Part shown: positions 1 to 8,810 of the stretch, piece after piece
Position numbering within the stretch: the first letter of the stretch is position 1
Layout of the letters: every line of letters starts with the position of its first letter
Assembly: GCF_000970685.1 (NCBI RefSeq)
Contig: NZ_LAJB01000027.1
Coordinates: 31,270-95,269 of the forward strand
Direction: 5' to 3'
DNA from: Domibacillus indicus
Lineage (GTDB): Bacteria; Bacillota; Bacilli; Bacillales; Domibacillaceae
DNA length: 64,000 bases
Program-made: the position numbers and the translations under genes
Notes under the pieces: model-generated
What the model was told of the DNA's origin: nothing
Databases searched by the model: none
What the model saw: the letters and a program-made list of their open reading frames with translations, nothing else

Positions 1-1
1 G

Positions 2-256
2 CCCGATGTGTCACCGTGGAATTTTCGTATCTTCGCCAATGAGAAGGAAATCCGCTCATTGCGCGATTTGTTAAATGGAATGAATGACGCCGATTTTGGG
101 ACCTTCTGGCGGGCACACATTCCAGCTGTTCCATATCACGAAGATGCTGACAACGACCAGTATGACCGCCATATGGCCGCCGTATACGAAAAAATCTATG
201 AACTCGGAGACGATGAAGCGCGTGAGCATATAAAAAACTGGAGAAATAACGTATAA
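2..256 (+). CDS. C-terminal part of an unrecognised protein, cut by window edge
   Basis: The reading frame is open to the left edge of the window, so the true start is probably outside; a GTG at 8 is possible but has no visible ribosome binding site. The visible 84 residues are acidic and hydrophilic, with no signal peptide or membrane segment. They include PWNFRIFANEKEI near the start and an aromatic/acidic middle (YHEDADNDQYDRH). I do not recognise the family. No terminator follows before ytkD 36 bases downstream, so the two could be cotranscribed. Confidence 0.55.
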   Translation, partial: PDVSPWNFRIFANEKEIRSLRDLLNGMNDADFGTFWRAHIPAVPYHEDADNDQYDRHMAAVYEKIYELGDDEAREHIKNWRNNV

Positions 257-292
257 TAAAGAAAGAAAGCAAGCAAGGGTGAGGGATGCCGG

Positions 293-769
293 TTGTTTAT
301 ATTTACGGACGAAAATGGCTTCACCGTTACAATGGCATTTAAAAAAGGTGCATTTAACCAAAAGCCTTCTCACGTCCTCGTCTTATGCCGAAAAGAACAA
401 GCATGGCTTTTAACAAAACATAAGGAGCGCGGCCTTGAATGCCCGGGTGGAAAGATTGAGCCAGATGAAACCCTGGAGGCGGCGGCCCGCCGGGAAGCAG
501 CTGAAGAAACAGGAGCGGTGGTAGACGGCCTGCATTTCATTGGTGAGTATTATGTGCATGACCCGGAAACACCTTTTTTAAAAGCCGTTTTTTTCGCGCG
601 GGTAACGGATATAGAAAAAAAAGAAACGTATTTTGAAACGAATGGTCCTTTTCTTGAAACAAAAGATTTGCTGGAAGCTCGTTTCGAAGACAGCTATTCA
701 TTTTTAATGAAAGATGACATGATTGCACTTGCCCTGTCTGAAGTGAAAAGGAAGGGACTGGTAGAATGA
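293..769 (+). CDS. ytkD: Nudix hydrolase YtkD (RNA pyrophosphohydrolase / nucleotide triphosphatase)
   Basis: A 158-residue Nudix hydrolase. The Nudix box spans residues 53-75, with the pattern G-x5-E-x7-R-E-x2-E-E-x-G: Gly53, Glu59, Arg67-Glu68, Glu71-Glu72, Gly74. In B. subtilis the YtkD family removes pyrophosphate from the 5' end of mRNA to trigger decay and also hydrolyses (oxidised) dNTPs. The start is a TTG: GGTGAGG lies 8 bases upstream and the N-terminus (MFIFTDENGFTV) lines up with remembered YtkD. An ATG 13 codons in would remove that conserved strand. The stop overlaps the ytmA start by 4 bases (ATGA), so translation is probably coupled. Confidence 0.9.
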   Translation: MFIFTDENGFTVTMAFKKGAFNQKPSHVLVLCRKEQAWLLTKHKERGLECPGGKIEPDETLEAAARREAAEETGAVVDGLHFIGEYYVHDPETPFLKAVFFARVTDIEKKETYFETNGPFLETKDLLEARFEDSYSFLMKDDMIALALSEVKRKGLVE

Positions 770-1515
770 ACTGTACACCGTATCCATCTCCAAATCCACA
801 TGTACGTCTTTATTTGGTTTGTTATGAATCCGCCGGTCTTTTAGTGAAAGGTTTTCTGGCAGAACCGGCGGATCACGAATGCTATGACGGGCTCCTATAT
901 CTGCGGGGAGGTATTAAAGGTATTGGCATGGTACGGCCGGCCAGGATTGCCGAATTTGCATCAGAAGGATTTATTGTATTTGCCCCATTTTACAGAGGCA
1001 ACCGTGGCGGTGAGGGCAACGAAGATTTTGCGGGCGATGACCGGGAAGATGCTTTCTGTGCTTTTGATTGGCTGGAAAAACATCCGCGTATACGAAATAG
1101 CCGTGTTCATGTTTTCGGTTTTTCAAGAGGCGGAGTAATGGCCATTTTAACTGCTATACACCGCCCGGCAGCATCTATGGTTACATGGGGCGGCGTGTCG
1201 GATATGGTTCTCACGTATGAGGAACGGAAAGATATGCGCCGGATGATGAAGCGGGTGATTGGCGGTACACCGCAAAAAGTACCGGAGCAGTATGAATGGC
1301 GGACTCCGTTAGAGGAGGCCGGCTCGATCAAAGCGCCTGTATTAATTATTCACGGCCGTCTTGACCAAAATGTTTCCATTGAACATGCCCACAGGCTGAA
1401 ACGAGCTGTTCCGCATGCTGAAACCATGTATCTTGACGAACACGGCCATTACATACCACCGGCAGTTAACCGGCAGATTGTCGGCTATATTGCACAATGG
1501 ATGAAGGGGGATTAA
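766..1515 (+). CDS. ytmA: Alpha/beta hydrolase of the prolyl-oligopeptidase type (YtmA)
   Basis: A 249-residue cytoplasmic serine hydrolase. The nucleophile elbow GFSRG places Ser120, with Asp200 in HGRLDQ and His228 in DEHGHY completing a plausible catalytic triad. Oxyanion-type features (YLRGG near 45-49) precede it. The fold and the dienelactone-hydrolase/S9-like C-terminal half fit the B. subtilis YtmA family, annotated as a peptidase or esterase; the natural substrate is not known to me. It overlaps ytkD by 4 bases and is followed 3 bases later by ytmB, forming a three-gene run that ends at the terminator at 1766. Confidence 0.85.
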   Translation: MNCTPYPSPNPHVRLYLVCYESAGLLVKGFLAEPADHECYDGLLYLRGGIKGIGMVRPARIAEFASEGFIVFAPFYRGNRGGEGNEDFAGDDREDAFCAFDWLEKHPRIRNSRVHVFGFSRGGVMAILTAIHRPAASMVTWGGVSDMVLTYEERKDMRRMMKRVIGGTPQKVPEQYEWRTPLEEAGSIKAPVLIIHGRLDQNVSIEHAHRLKRAVPHAETMYLDEHGHYIPPAVNRQIVGYIAQWMKGD

Positions 1516-1518
1516 CAA

Positions 1519-1761
1519 ATGGGAATGCCAATGGAGTTAAATACGATGATTGTAACAAAAGGCAATGAAGTGAGAGAGGAAGAAAATCGCTTTGTGCTGA
1601 AAAAAAGCGGCTACCGCTTATACCCGATTGATATTCCGATTGCTGTCCATAAAACAAAAGACAGCGAACAAAGCGGCACAGCATTTATTAAAAAAGTAGA
1701 ATGGCAGGAAGGCACTACAACAATTACTTACACACTCGTCTCATTAAATTCAACAAATTAA
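1519..1761 (+). CDS. ytmB: Small conserved protein YtmB (DUF2584-type)
   Basis: An 80-residue soluble protein with a strongly conserved look (MGMPMELNTMIVTKGNE at the start) and alternating strands, no cysteines, no signal peptide. Small proteins of this type sit beside pckA in B. subtilis and relatives; I assign ytmB from sequence resemblance and position. Function is unknown. RBS AAGGGGG lies just upstream, overlapping the end of ytmA, which suggests coupling. Confidence 0.75.
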   Translation: MGMPMELNTMIVTKGNEVREEENRFVLKKSGYRLYPIDIPIAVHKTKDSEQSGTAFIKKVEWQEGTTTITYTLVSLNSTN

Positions 1762-1765
1762 CGAA

Positions 1766-1804
1766 AAAGAGTCCGCAGGGTTTGTCCCGCGGGCTCTTTT
1801 TTTT
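1766..1804. terminator. Bidirectional terminator between ytmB and pckA
   Basis: An inverted repeat (AAAGAGTCCGCAGGG / TCCCGCGGGCTCTTT) with a four-base loop is followed by T8 on the plus strand. The A-rich left flank gives a U-run on the minus strand, so it can end both convergent transcripts. Confidence 0.9.
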
Positions 1805-1828
1805 GTTGCAAAATGAATAATGCTGATA

Positions 1829-3418
1829 TTAAAGAAGCGGACCGCCTTTTTCTTCGATATCGACGGCAAGGCCGTCAAATTTCTTGAAGTTTTCGCGGAA
1901 CTTGGCGGACAATTCTTTTGCTTTTGTCATAAATTCGTTTTCATCTGCCCAGGATTTGCGCGGAATTAAGACATCGTCCGGCACGCCAGGCACATGAAGC
2001 GGAATTTCAAGGCCGAATACTTTTGTTGTGTATGTTTCCGTGTGAGTTAGCTCGCCTTCGATCGCCGCTTGAATCATCGCGCGCGTATAAGCAAGCTTCA
2101 TGCGTTCGCCTGTCCCATACTCACCGCCGGTCCAGCCTGTATTAACCAAAAACACCTGCGCATTATGCTCGTCAATTTTTTTGCCGAGCATTTCAGCATA
2201 AACAGCTGCCTGCAGCGGCAGAAACGGTGAGCCGAAGCAGGTGGAGAATGTCGCCTGGGGACTCGTAATTCCCCGCTCCGTGCCGGCAAGTTTAGAGGTA
2301 TAGCCGCTTAAAAAGTGATACATTGCCTGCTCTTTCGACAGCTTACTGATTGGGGGCAGGACGCCAAAAGCATCTGCCGTCAGAAAAATAATCGTGTTCG
2401 GATGGCCGGCTACGCTTGGGTCAACAATATTATCAATGGCTTGAAGCGGATAAGCAGCGCGGGTGTTTTCTGTTAATGTGTTATCCGTATAATCCGGATT
2501 GCGTGTATCATGGTCAAGAACGACATTTTCAAGAACTGATCCAAAACGGATCGCATCGAAAATTTGCGGCTCTTTTTCTCTTGTTAATCCAATTGTTTTT
2601 GCATAGCAGCCGCCTTCAATATTAAACACACCATTAGCAGACCAGCCATGCTCATCATCTCCGATCAGCCGGCGGTGCGGATCTGCGGATAATGTTGTTT
2701 TTCCTGTACCTGAAAGGCCAAAGAATAAAGCGACATCGCCTTCATAGCCGACGTTTGCTGAGCAGTGCATTGGCAATACATTTTTTTCGGGCAGAAGGTA
2801 GTTCATAACGGAAAAAATCGATTTTTTCATTTCACCGGCATATTCTGTTCCACCAATCAAAATAACACGCTGTTCAAATGAAACAATAATAAATGTTTCG
2901 GAATGAGTGCCGTCTGTCACAGGGTCTGCCTGAAAAGAAGGAGCAGACAGGATGGTAAAGCCCGCTTCATGCGTTTGAAGCTCTTTTTCTGTGGGACGGA
3001 TGAACAGCTGATGGGCAAACAAATTGTGCCATGCGTATTCATTAACAACTTGGATTGGCAGGCGGTATTTTTCGTCAGCACCGGCAAAGCCTTTAAACAC
3101 AAAAAGTTCTTTTTTCTCTTTTAAATGAAGAACAACTTTCTCATACAGGCGGCTGAATGCCTCTTCAGATATCGGCTGGTTGACTGAACCCCAATCAATT
3201 TTGTTTTTAACGGATGCTTCTTCCACAATAAATTTATCTTTTGGAGAGCGGCCCGTATACTTGCCTGTTTCGGCGCGAACCGCACCGGACGCGGTTAACA
3301 TGCCTTCGCCGCGTTTCAGCACCTTTTCAACAAGAACAGGTACGGAGAGCTGGGTGTGAATATTTGAGCCTTTCAGCAGCTCGACGATTTCGCTGGAAAC
3401 AGTTAAAGAGTTCATCAT
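1829..3418 (-). CDS. pckA: Phosphoenolpyruvate carboxykinase (ATP)
   Basis: Converts oxaloacetate plus ATP to phosphoenolpyruvate, the first committed step of gluconeogenesis from TCA intermediates. The 529-residue protein has the PEPCK P-loop [11 protein letters not shown] at 234-244, the metal/substrate-binding GDDEHGW just after it, and GRSPKDKF near 56-63. The start is placed at 3418 because AAAGGA sits nine bases upstream and the product begins at the position of B. subtilis PckA; an upstream in-frame ATG at 3439 would overlap that RBS. It is transcribed alone towards the ytmB terminator. Its promoter carries a CcpN-like operator. Confidence 0.97.
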   Translation of the reverse strand: MMNSLTVSSEIVELLKGSNIHTQLSVPVLVEKVLKRGEGMLTASGAVRAETGKYTGRSPKDKFIVEEASVKNKIDWGSVNQPISEEAFSRLYEKVVLHLKEKKELFVFKGFAGADEKYRLPIQVVNEYAWHNLFAHQLFIRPTEKELQTHEAGFTILSAPSFQADPVTDGTHSETFIIVSFEQRVILIGGTEYAGEMKKSIFSVMNYLLPEKNVLPMHCSANVGYEGDVALFFGLSGTGKTTLSADPHRRLIGDDEHGWSANGVFNIEGGCYAKTIGLTREKEPQIFDAIRFGSVLENVVLDHDTRNPDYTDNTLTENTRAAYPLQAIDNIVDPSVAGHPNTIIFLTADAFGVLPPISKLSKEQAMYHFLSGYTSKLAGTERGITSPQATFSTCFGSPFLPLQAAVYAEMLGKKIDEHNAQVFLVNTGWTGGEYGTGERMKLAYTRAMIQAAIEGELTHTETYTTKVFGLEIPLHVPGVPDDVLIPRKSWADENEFMTKAKELSAKFRENFKKFDGLAVDIEEKGGPLL

Positions 3419-3467
3419 GTACGACCATCCTTTATCCAAATTTTATAGGTTTGCTTAACATGAAAAT

Positions 3468-3495
3468 AGTATAACACATTAAGTTGAATAGTCTA
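3468..3495 (-). promoter_or_regulatory. pckA promoter with CcpN-type operator
   Basis: On the minus strand a -10 TATACT (3473-3468) lies 16 bases after a TAGACT -35. The bases TGTGTTATACT (3478-3468) match the consensus TRTGHYATAYW that I recall for the B. subtilis gluconeogenesis repressor CcpN at every position, and they cover the -10. The match is seen; regulation by CcpN is inferred from B. subtilis pckA. The AT-rich stretch 3500-3630 beyond it shows nothing else I can name. Confidence 0.55.
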
Positions 3496-3636
3496 TACTA
3501 TTTGATGAAATTTTTTGCATAAATTTATATTTTTCGTGAAATATTTACCAATGTGTGTATTTATTAATAGGAAGAAAAATGATGAAACATGGAAATAATA
3601 AAGACGGAAATTGTTTTATTTTTAGGAGGAAAACGG

Positions 3637-3665
3637 TTGACACGAAGCGCGATATTTCGTAACAT
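3637..3665 (+). promoter_or_regulatory. Promoter of the metK leader
   Basis: A perfect TTGACA (3637-3642) and TAACAT (3660-3665) are separated by 17 bases, placing the transcript start near 3672, ten bases before the first riboswitch helix. Confidence 0.85.
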
Positions 3666-3681
3666 TGACACTTGAACGGAT

Positions 3682-3846
3682 ACTCTTATCCTGAGCCGGT
3701 GGAGGGACAGGCCCTGTGAAACCCAGCAACCTGCCGTATTTTACGGAGAAGGTGCTAAACCTGAGCAAGGATCAGCCTTGGACGATAAGAGTGAAAGGCC
3801 CGAGTAAAAACAACCTTTCCTCTCTCAATGCCGGGAGAGTTTTTTT
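3682..3846 (+). promoter_or_regulatory. SAM-I riboswitch (S-box) with terminator, controlling metK
   Basis: The P1 helix is a perfect 9-base pair of ACTCTTATC (3682-3690) with GATAAGAGT (3784-3792). Between them are the S-box hallmarks: GAGGGACAGGCCCTGTGAAACCC, read in the two pieces 3702-3710 and 3711-3723, the CAGCAACCTGCC segment, and GGTGCTAAACC before AAGGATCAG. Downstream, CTCTCTC / GGGAGAG (3820-3826, 3833-3839) with a T-run forms the terminator. When SAM is bound the terminator is expected to form and metK is shut off. Confidence 0.97.
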
Positions 3847-3911
3847 ATTTTCTGGATCACCTGAGGGAAATGAGTACCGTACACATACTGATTTTAAGGA
3901 GGAATTTTTTC

Positions 3912-5108
3912 ATGACAAAACAGCGTCGCCTGTTTACATCAGAGTCTGTAACGGAAGGACATCCGGACAAAATCTGTGATCAAATTTCCGATGCGATTCT
4001 TGATGCTATTCTTGACAAAGATCCAAATGCCCGCGTGGCAGCGGAAACATCTGTAACAACTGGACTGGTTCTTGTTGCAGGGGAAATTACCACTTCTTCT
4101 TATGTGGATATTCCAAAAATCGTTCGTGAAACGGTAAAAGAAATCGGGTATGTCCGTGCAAAATACGGATTTGACTCAGAAACAGCGGGAGTACTAACTT
4201 CAATTGATGAACAGTCTCCTGATATCGCGGCGGGAGTTAACGTTGCCCTTGAAGCGCGCGAAGGACAAATGACGGATAAAGAGCTTGATGAAATTGGAGC
4301 AGGGGATCAGGGCTTAATGTTTGGCTTTGCCTGCAACGAAACAGAAGAGCTTATGCCGCTTCCGATCTCGCTTGCCCACAGACTGGCACGCCGTTTAACA
4401 GAAGTACGCAAAAACGAAACATTGAATTACCTTCGTCCTGACGGTAAAACTCAGGTAACAGTTGAGTATGATGAAAACGGCAAACCGGTCCGTGTTGATA
4501 CAATCGTTATTTCAACACAGCATCATCCAGAGGTAACACTGGAGCAAATTCAAAAAGAAATTCGCGAGCACGTAATTAATGAAGTAGTGCCGGCTGAACT
4601 GATTGATTCAGAAACGAAATTCTTTATCAACCCGACAGGCCGTTTCGTTATCGGCGGGCCGCAAGGGGATGCAGGCTTGACAGGCCGTAAAATTATTGTA
4701 GATACGTACGGTGGATATGCACGTCATGGCGGCGGAGCATTCTCCGGTAAAGATCCTACAAAAGTAGACCGTTCCGCCGCTTATGCTGCACGCTATGTGG
4801 CAAAGAATATTGTAGCAGCCGGTCTTGCGGACAAATGTGAAGTACAGCTTGCTTATGCAATTGGTGTCGCACAGCCGGTTTCTATTTCAGTTGATACGTT
4901 TGGAACTGGCACAGTATCAGAGGAAGTTCTTGTTGACATGATCCGTCAAAACTTTGATCTTCGCCCTGCCGGCATCATCAAGATGCTGGACCTTCGCCGT
5001 CCAATTTACCGCCAGACAGCGGCTTATGGCCACTTTGGCCGCACGGATGTAGACCTTCCGTGGGAACGTACAGACAAATCAGAAGCTTTAAAAGCGGCTG
5101 CGAAATAA
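3912..5108 (+). CDS. metK: S-adenosylmethionine synthetase
   Basis: Makes SAM from methionine and ATP in the cytoplasm. The 398-residue protein has GHPDK at 16-20, the signature GAGDQG at 129-134 and the glycine-rich GGGAFSGKD loop around 270. The start at 3912 follows AAGGAGG with nine-base spacing; the open frame running back to 3828 crosses the riboswitch terminator and is not coding. It is controlled by the S-box in its leader, so product feedback closes the loop. In B. subtilis asnB and ytnA follow; here ytoA follows directly on the other strand. Confidence 0.98.
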   Translation: MTKQRRLFTSESVTEGHPDKICDQISDAILDAILDKDPNARVAAETSVTTGLVLVAGEITTSSYVDIPKIVRETVKEIGYVRAKYGFDSETAGVLTSIDEQSPDIAAGVNVALEAREGQMTDKELDEIGAGDQGLMFGFACNETEELMPLPISLAHRLARRLTEVRKNETLNYLRPDGKTQVTVEYDENGKPVRVDTIVISTQHHPEVTLEQIQKEIREHVINEVVPAELIDSETKFFINPTGRFVIGGPQGDAGLTGRKIIVDTYGGYARHGGGAFSGKDPTKVDRSAAYAARYVAKNIVAAGLADKCEVQLAYAIGVAQPVSISVDTFGTGTVSEEVLVDMIRQNFDLRPAGIIKMLDLRRPIYRQTAAYGHFGRTDVDLPWERTDKSEALKAAAK

Positions 5109-5112
5109 GAAG

Positions 5113-5147
5113 AAAACCATGCCCGGGCAATTCCAGGCATGGTTTTT
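5113..5147. terminator. Bidirectional terminator metK / ytoA
   Basis: AAAACCATGCC (5113-5123) pairs perfectly with GGCATGGTTTT (5136-5146), with A- and T-runs on the two sides so that it works for both convergent genes. Confidence 0.9.
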
Positions 5148-5660
5148 TTATTGTTGAATAGATTTGTAATACTGGCCTTTTTCGGCGTATTCGCGCACAA
5201 TCCGCTCCATGTCTTTACGATCTTCATCTGTTATGTCCCGTACCACTTTTGCGGGACGCCCGAATGCCATTTTGTTGGGAGGGATAACCTTGCCCGGCGG
5301 TACAAGGCTGCCAGCTCCGATAAACGCACCTTCCCCGATTTCAGCGTTATCTAAAATAATCGATCCCATGCCGATAAGGGCACCTTTGCGGATTTTGCAG
5401 CTGTGTAAAATCACTTGATGGCCAATTGTCACTTCATCCTCAATAACGAGCGGGTTATTTGGACTCTGGTGAAGAACAGAATTGTCCTGGATATTCACTT
5501 TACTGCCAATGATCGTCGGCGCCACGTCTCCGCGTATAACAGTGTTATACCAGATAGTGGATTGCTCGCCGATCACAACATCTCCTGTAATGGTTGCATA
5601 ATCCGCAACAAAAGCGGACTCGGCAATGGCCGGCTGCTTATCTTTATAAGGATAAATCAT
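5148..5660 (-). CDS. ytoA: Gamma-carbonic-anhydrase-like hexapeptide protein YtoA
   Basis: A 170-residue left-handed beta-helix protein of the YrdA/PaaY/gamma-carbonic anhydrase family, with repeated I-G-x-x hexapeptides from residue 15 to about 135. Three histidines expected to bind zinc are present: His64 (VLHQ), His81 (IGHQ) and His86 (LHSC). Such proteins form trimers with metal at subunit interfaces; actual carbonic anhydrase activity varies and is not shown for this one. Monocistronic, divergent from ytpA with 107 bases between. Confidence 0.88.
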   Translation of the reverse strand: MIYPYKDKQPAIAESAFVADYATITGDVVIGEQSTIWYNTVIRGDVAPTIIGSKVNIQDNSVLHQSPNNPLVIEDEVTIGHQVILHSCKIRKGALIGMGSIILDNAEIGEGAFIGAGSLVPPGKVIPPNKMAFGRPAKVVRDITDEDRKDMERIVREYAEKGQYYKSIQQ

Positions 5661-5724
5661 CGTTTAGGCCCCTTTCTTTTTTGTCTGTTATACCGTTTTA
5701 TTTTATCGAAGAGCAAAAGATTTG

Positions 5725-5730
5725 TATAAT
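5725..5730 (+). promoter_or_regulatory. Probable -10 box of ytpA
   Basis: A perfect TATAAT lies 38 bases before the ytpA start. The -35 (TTTATC, 17 bases upstream) is weak, so expression may be low or need help. Confidence 0.5.
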
Positions 5731-5767
5731 AGAAGAAACGATTGTCGTTTTTGAAGGAGAGAATAGT

Positions 5768-6577
5768 ATGTGGAAATGGGAATGCGACGGAAAGCCAAAA
5801 GGCGTAATGGTCATTGTGCACGGTGCGTTTGAACATCACGGGCGCTATGGCTGGCTGATTGAAACATGGCGGCAAAACGGATTTCATGTTGTTATGGGTG
5901 ATCTGCCGGGGCATGGAATGACTTCACGGGCACGGAGAGGCCATATTTCGTCTTTTCAAGAGTATATAGATGAATTGTCTGACTGGGTGCAGGCGGCTTA
6001 TCAATTTGAGGTGCCTGTGTTTCTGCTTGGCCACAGTATGGGAGGGCTTGTTATCACCCGTTATTTGCAGGAGCAGAAGCCGGATGTTGCCGGTGTGATT
6101 TTATCATCTCCTCTTTTTAAAATGAAGCATATGCCGCCAAAACATTTAAATATGATTACTCATGGACTCAACTCGGTTACCCCTTCATTGAAATTCGATT
6201 CGGGCTTGACATCTGATATGGCGACACGAAATGAAGAAGTATGGGCTTTTGATGCTGAAGACCCGCTGTTCGTGCGGAAAGTATCGGTTCGCTGGTATCG
6301 GGAGATTGTTCAAGCGATTAAAACGGCAACAGCAGGTCCCAGTGAAATTCCAGATATCCCGCATTTACTCATGCAGGCGGGGGAAGACCGGGTTACAGAT
6401 GGAAGTGCAGCTCGTTTATTTGCCAAAAAGCTTGATCTGTCCGAGCTGCAGTATAAAGAATGGCCCGGACTTTATCATGAAATTTTTAATGAACCTGAGC
6501 GGGAAGATGTGTTTCAGTACGCGTTGGATTTTGTCCGCAACCGGTTGCGGTCACTCGGTTTTATAATTGAAAAGTGA
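5768..6577 (+). CDS. ytpA: Phospholipase / alpha-beta hydrolase YtpA
   Basis: A 269-residue serine hydrolase of the monoacylglycerol-lipase type. GHSMGG gives Ser90, GEDR gives Asp207 and YHE gives His237. In B. subtilis YtpA produces the lysophospholipid antibiotic bacilysocin. The ATG at 5768 follows GAAGGAGAG and matches the start of B. subtilis YtpA (MWxWxxxxPK). The reading frame extends upstream through ytoA but that part is a shadow. It is followed 9 bases later by ytpB, as in B. subtilis. Confidence 0.92.
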   Translation: MWKWECDGKPKGVMVIVHGAFEHHGRYGWLIETWRQNGFHVVMGDLPGHGMTSRARRGHISSFQEYIDELSDWVQAAYQFEVPVFLLGHSMGGLVITRYLQEQKPDVAGVILSSPLFKMKHMPPKHLNMITHGLNSVTPSLKFDSGLTSDMATRNEEVWAFDAEDPLFVRKVSVRWYREIVQAIKTATAGPSEIPDIPHLLMQAGEDRVTDGSAARLFAKKLDLSELQYKEWPGLYHEIFNEPEREDVFQYALDFVRNRLRSLGFIIEK

Positions 6578-6586
6578 GGTAAGAGA

Positions 6587-7663
6587 ATGACGGTCCCTAC
6601 AAATTCGCTCCTATTAATGCGAAAAATATATAAAAACATTTTTCCGTCTGTAAAAGCGGAATGGAGCAAATGGAAGCCACTGGCGGAAAAAATACCAGAT
6701 CCGGAGCTAAGGCAGCAGGCGCTGGATGTATATGCAAAAAAATATTTTCATTGTGAGGCAGGCGGTGTTATTTCCATACTTGCCGGCACGCAGTTTAAAG
6801 AAGCCATTTCTTTTATCGTACCGTATCAGCTAATTTGCGACTATCTCGATAATTTATGCGATCAAACTACATCATTTAACCCGGATGATTTTGCAGCACT
6901 TCACGAAGCGCTGCATGACTGCTTTTTTCCGGGGCAGCCGAAGAGCGACTATTATCGGTACCGTGAAACAAAAGACGACGGCGGTTATTTAAATGCGCTT
7001 GTGGAAGGGTGCCGCCGCGTTGTAGCCCAAATCCCGTCTTTTGCTGCTGCTAAACCCCATGTGCTTGAGTTAAGCCGTTACTACAGCGAACTGCAAATTC
7101 ACAAGCATGTCCGGGAAGAAGAAAGAGAAGAGAGGCTGATCCGCTGGTTTAACAGCTATAAAGCAGAACTGCCGGAAATGTCGTGGTATGAATTTTCTGC
7201 GTGTACTGGCTCTACAGTAGGAGTGTACTGCCTTATTTCCTGTGCCATGCAGCCGGCATTTACACCAACCTACGCTAAAATGGTGCGTGACTGTTATTTC
7301 CCATACGGGCAGGGAATTCATATTTTACTAGATTACTTTATTGATCAGGAAGAAGATATCGAAGACGGTGAATTAAATTTCTGCACATACTATCAAAGTG
7401 AAACAGAAATGATGGAACGGTTTCTTTATTTTTTAAAGAAAGCGAAGGAAGGAACCGAGCGTCTTCCGCATGCCAGGTTTCATTCATTTTTAATTGAAGG
7501 CATTGTGGCTGTTTATTTATCCGAAGAAAAAGCAGCCGGCAAGAAAAGTGTACGCAGCCATTGCCGCAGGCTCGTGCATACAGCAGGGCCTGCCAGTATT
7601 TTCTTTTACTGGAATGGAAGAACCTATAAAACGTATCGGAAAATGCGGCAAGCCTATAACTAA
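6587..7663 (+). CDS. ytpB: Tetraprenyl-beta-curcumene synthase YtpB
   Basis: A 358-residue all-helical prenyl-diphosphate cyclase of the DUF2600 family. B. subtilis YtpB cyclises C35 heptaprenyl diphosphate to tetraprenyl-beta-curcumene, the precursor of sesquarterpenes found in spores. An Asp-rich motif D85-Y-L-D-N-L-C-D92 fits diphosphate-Mg binding, and a second acidic cluster (DQEEDIEDGE) lies near 255-265. It follows ytpA closely and is followed 17 bases later by a luciferase-like oxygenase, so the three are probably one transcript ending at 8803. Confidence 0.92.
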   Translation: MTVPTNSLLLMRKIYKNIFPSVKAEWSKWKPLAEKIPDPELRQQALDVYAKKYFHCEAGGVISILAGTQFKEAISFIVPYQLICDYLDNLCDQTTSFNPDDFAALHEALHDCFFPGQPKSDYYRYRETKDDGGYLNALVEGCRRVVAQIPSFAAAKPHVLELSRYYSELQIHKHVREEEREERLIRWFNSYKAELPEMSWYEFSACTGSTVGVYCLISCAMQPAFTPTYAKMVRDCYFPYGQGIHILLDYFIDQEEDIEDGELNFCTYYQSETEMMERFLYFLKKAKEGTERLPHARFHSFLIEGIVAVYLSEEKAAGKKSVRSHCRRLVHTAGPASIFFYWNGRTYKTYRKMRQAYN

Positions 7664-7680
7664 AAAGGTGAGACAGCGAA

Positions 7681-8676
7681 ATGAAAATTAGTATACTGGA
7701 TCAATCGCCAATTTCAGAAGGACAGACAGCAGCTCAGGCTTTGCAGGAAACAATCGTATTGGCCCAGCTTGCGGAGCAGCTTGGCTATGAACGTTTTTGG
7801 GTCTCCGAACACCATGATGCTGCCACACTCGCCGGTTCCTCACCGGAAGTGCTGCTTGCGCACCTGGCGGCAAAAACGTCGAGCATCCGTCTGGGCTCAG
7901 GCGGTGTTATGCTTCCGCATTACAGTGCTTATAAAGTAGCGGAAAATTTTAAAATGCTGGCTGCACTGGCGCCGGGCAGAATTGATCTTGGTCTGGGGCG
8001 GGCACCCGGAGGAATGCCCCGCGCGTCATTTGCTTTGTCTAACGGACGAAAACGGGAGGTTGACCGGTATCCCGAACAAATTGATGATGTTCTTTCTTAT
8101 TTGCACGACCAGCCGGTGCCGTATCCTTATACAGGAGTGAAAGCGACACCTGTTATCGATGTGCCTCCTGATGTTTGGATGCTCGGCTCGAGTTCTTCAA
8201 GTGCCGCTTTGGCCGCTGAAAAAGGACTTCCCTATACCTTTGCTAAATTTATCAATGGGGACGGAGGGAAAAAAGAGCTGGAGGAATACAGGCGCCTGTT
8301 TCAGCCATCTGCTTATTTGGCAGTCCCGAAAACAGCTATTGCTGTTTTTGTTGTTTGCGCGGAAACAGACGAGGAAGCATGGTTTTTAGCCGGCAGCCTT
8401 GAATTGTCTTTAATGATGTCGGGGCAGGGTATTCCGTCAAACGGAACGCCTTCACCGGAAAAAGCAGCCGCCTACTCATATGGCAGATTTGAAATGATGC
8501 ACGTTGAGGAAAACCGGAAAAGGATGGTTGTGGGCAGTGCCGAAACAGTGCGGGAAAAGCTGGCGAATCTTTTAAACGATTGTCAGGCTGATGAAATTAT
8601 GGCCGTCACCATTCTATATGATTTTGAGAAAAAAAAGCAGTCATTTGAGCTGCTTGGGACGCTGATAAACGGGTAG
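7681..8676 (+). CDS. Luciferase-like flavin monooxygenase (LLM class)
   Basis: A 331-residue bacterial-luciferase-like TIM barrel. Visible hallmarks are SILDQSPI at the N-terminus, FWVSEHHD near 39-46, the GSGGVMLPHYS segment around 74-84, and the GRIDLGLGRAPG motif near 98-109 typical of the group-1 F420/FMN-dependent family. It probably oxidises a small organic substrate using reduced flavin; the substrate is unknown. RBS AAGGTGAG lies 9 bases upstream. Position at the end of the ytpA-ytpB run makes a link to terpene or lipid metabolism worth considering, but this is inference. Confidence 0.85.
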   Translation: MKISILDQSPISEGQTAAQALQETIVLAQLAEQLGYERFWVSEHHDAATLAGSSPEVLLAHLAAKTSSIRLGSGGVMLPHYSAYKVAENFKMLAALAPGRIDLGLGRAPGGMPRASFALSNGRKREVDRYPEQIDDVLSYLHDQPVPYPYTGVKATPVIDVPPDVWMLGSSSSSAALAAEKGLPYTFAKFINGDGGKKELEEYRRLFQPSAYLAVPKTAIAVFVVCAETDEEAWFLAGSLELSLMMSGQGIPSNGTPSPEKAAAYSYGRFEMMHVEENRKRMVVGSAETVREKLANLLNDCQADEIMAVTILYDFEKKKQSFELLGTLING

Positions 8677-8756
8677 GAATTATATGAATCAATGTTTATA
8701 AAACCAAGGCTTGATCTGGTGCGCCTTAGTTACGTATTTAATCGTGAGAAAATAAG

Positions 8757-8803
8757 AAAAAGCCTGGCCCGCCGCTTTCATGCGGTAAAGGCCAGGCTTT
8801 TTC
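8757..8803. terminator. Bidirectional terminator with nested hairpin
   Basis: A 13-base perfect stem (AAAAAGCCTGGCC / GGCCAGGCTTTTT) encloses a smaller CCGC/GCGG hairpin. Runs of A and T on both sides serve the luciferase-like gene and mnmM, which converge here. Confidence 0.92.
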
Positions 8804-8810
8804 TCAATGT

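Noticed and set aside
3828..3911. N-terminal extension of metK
   Set aside because: It passes through the riboswitch terminator and the AAGGAGG site that sets the start at 3912.
5594..5767. N-terminal extension of ytpA
   Set aside because: Overlaps ytoA on the other strand; the start at 5768 has a strong RBS.
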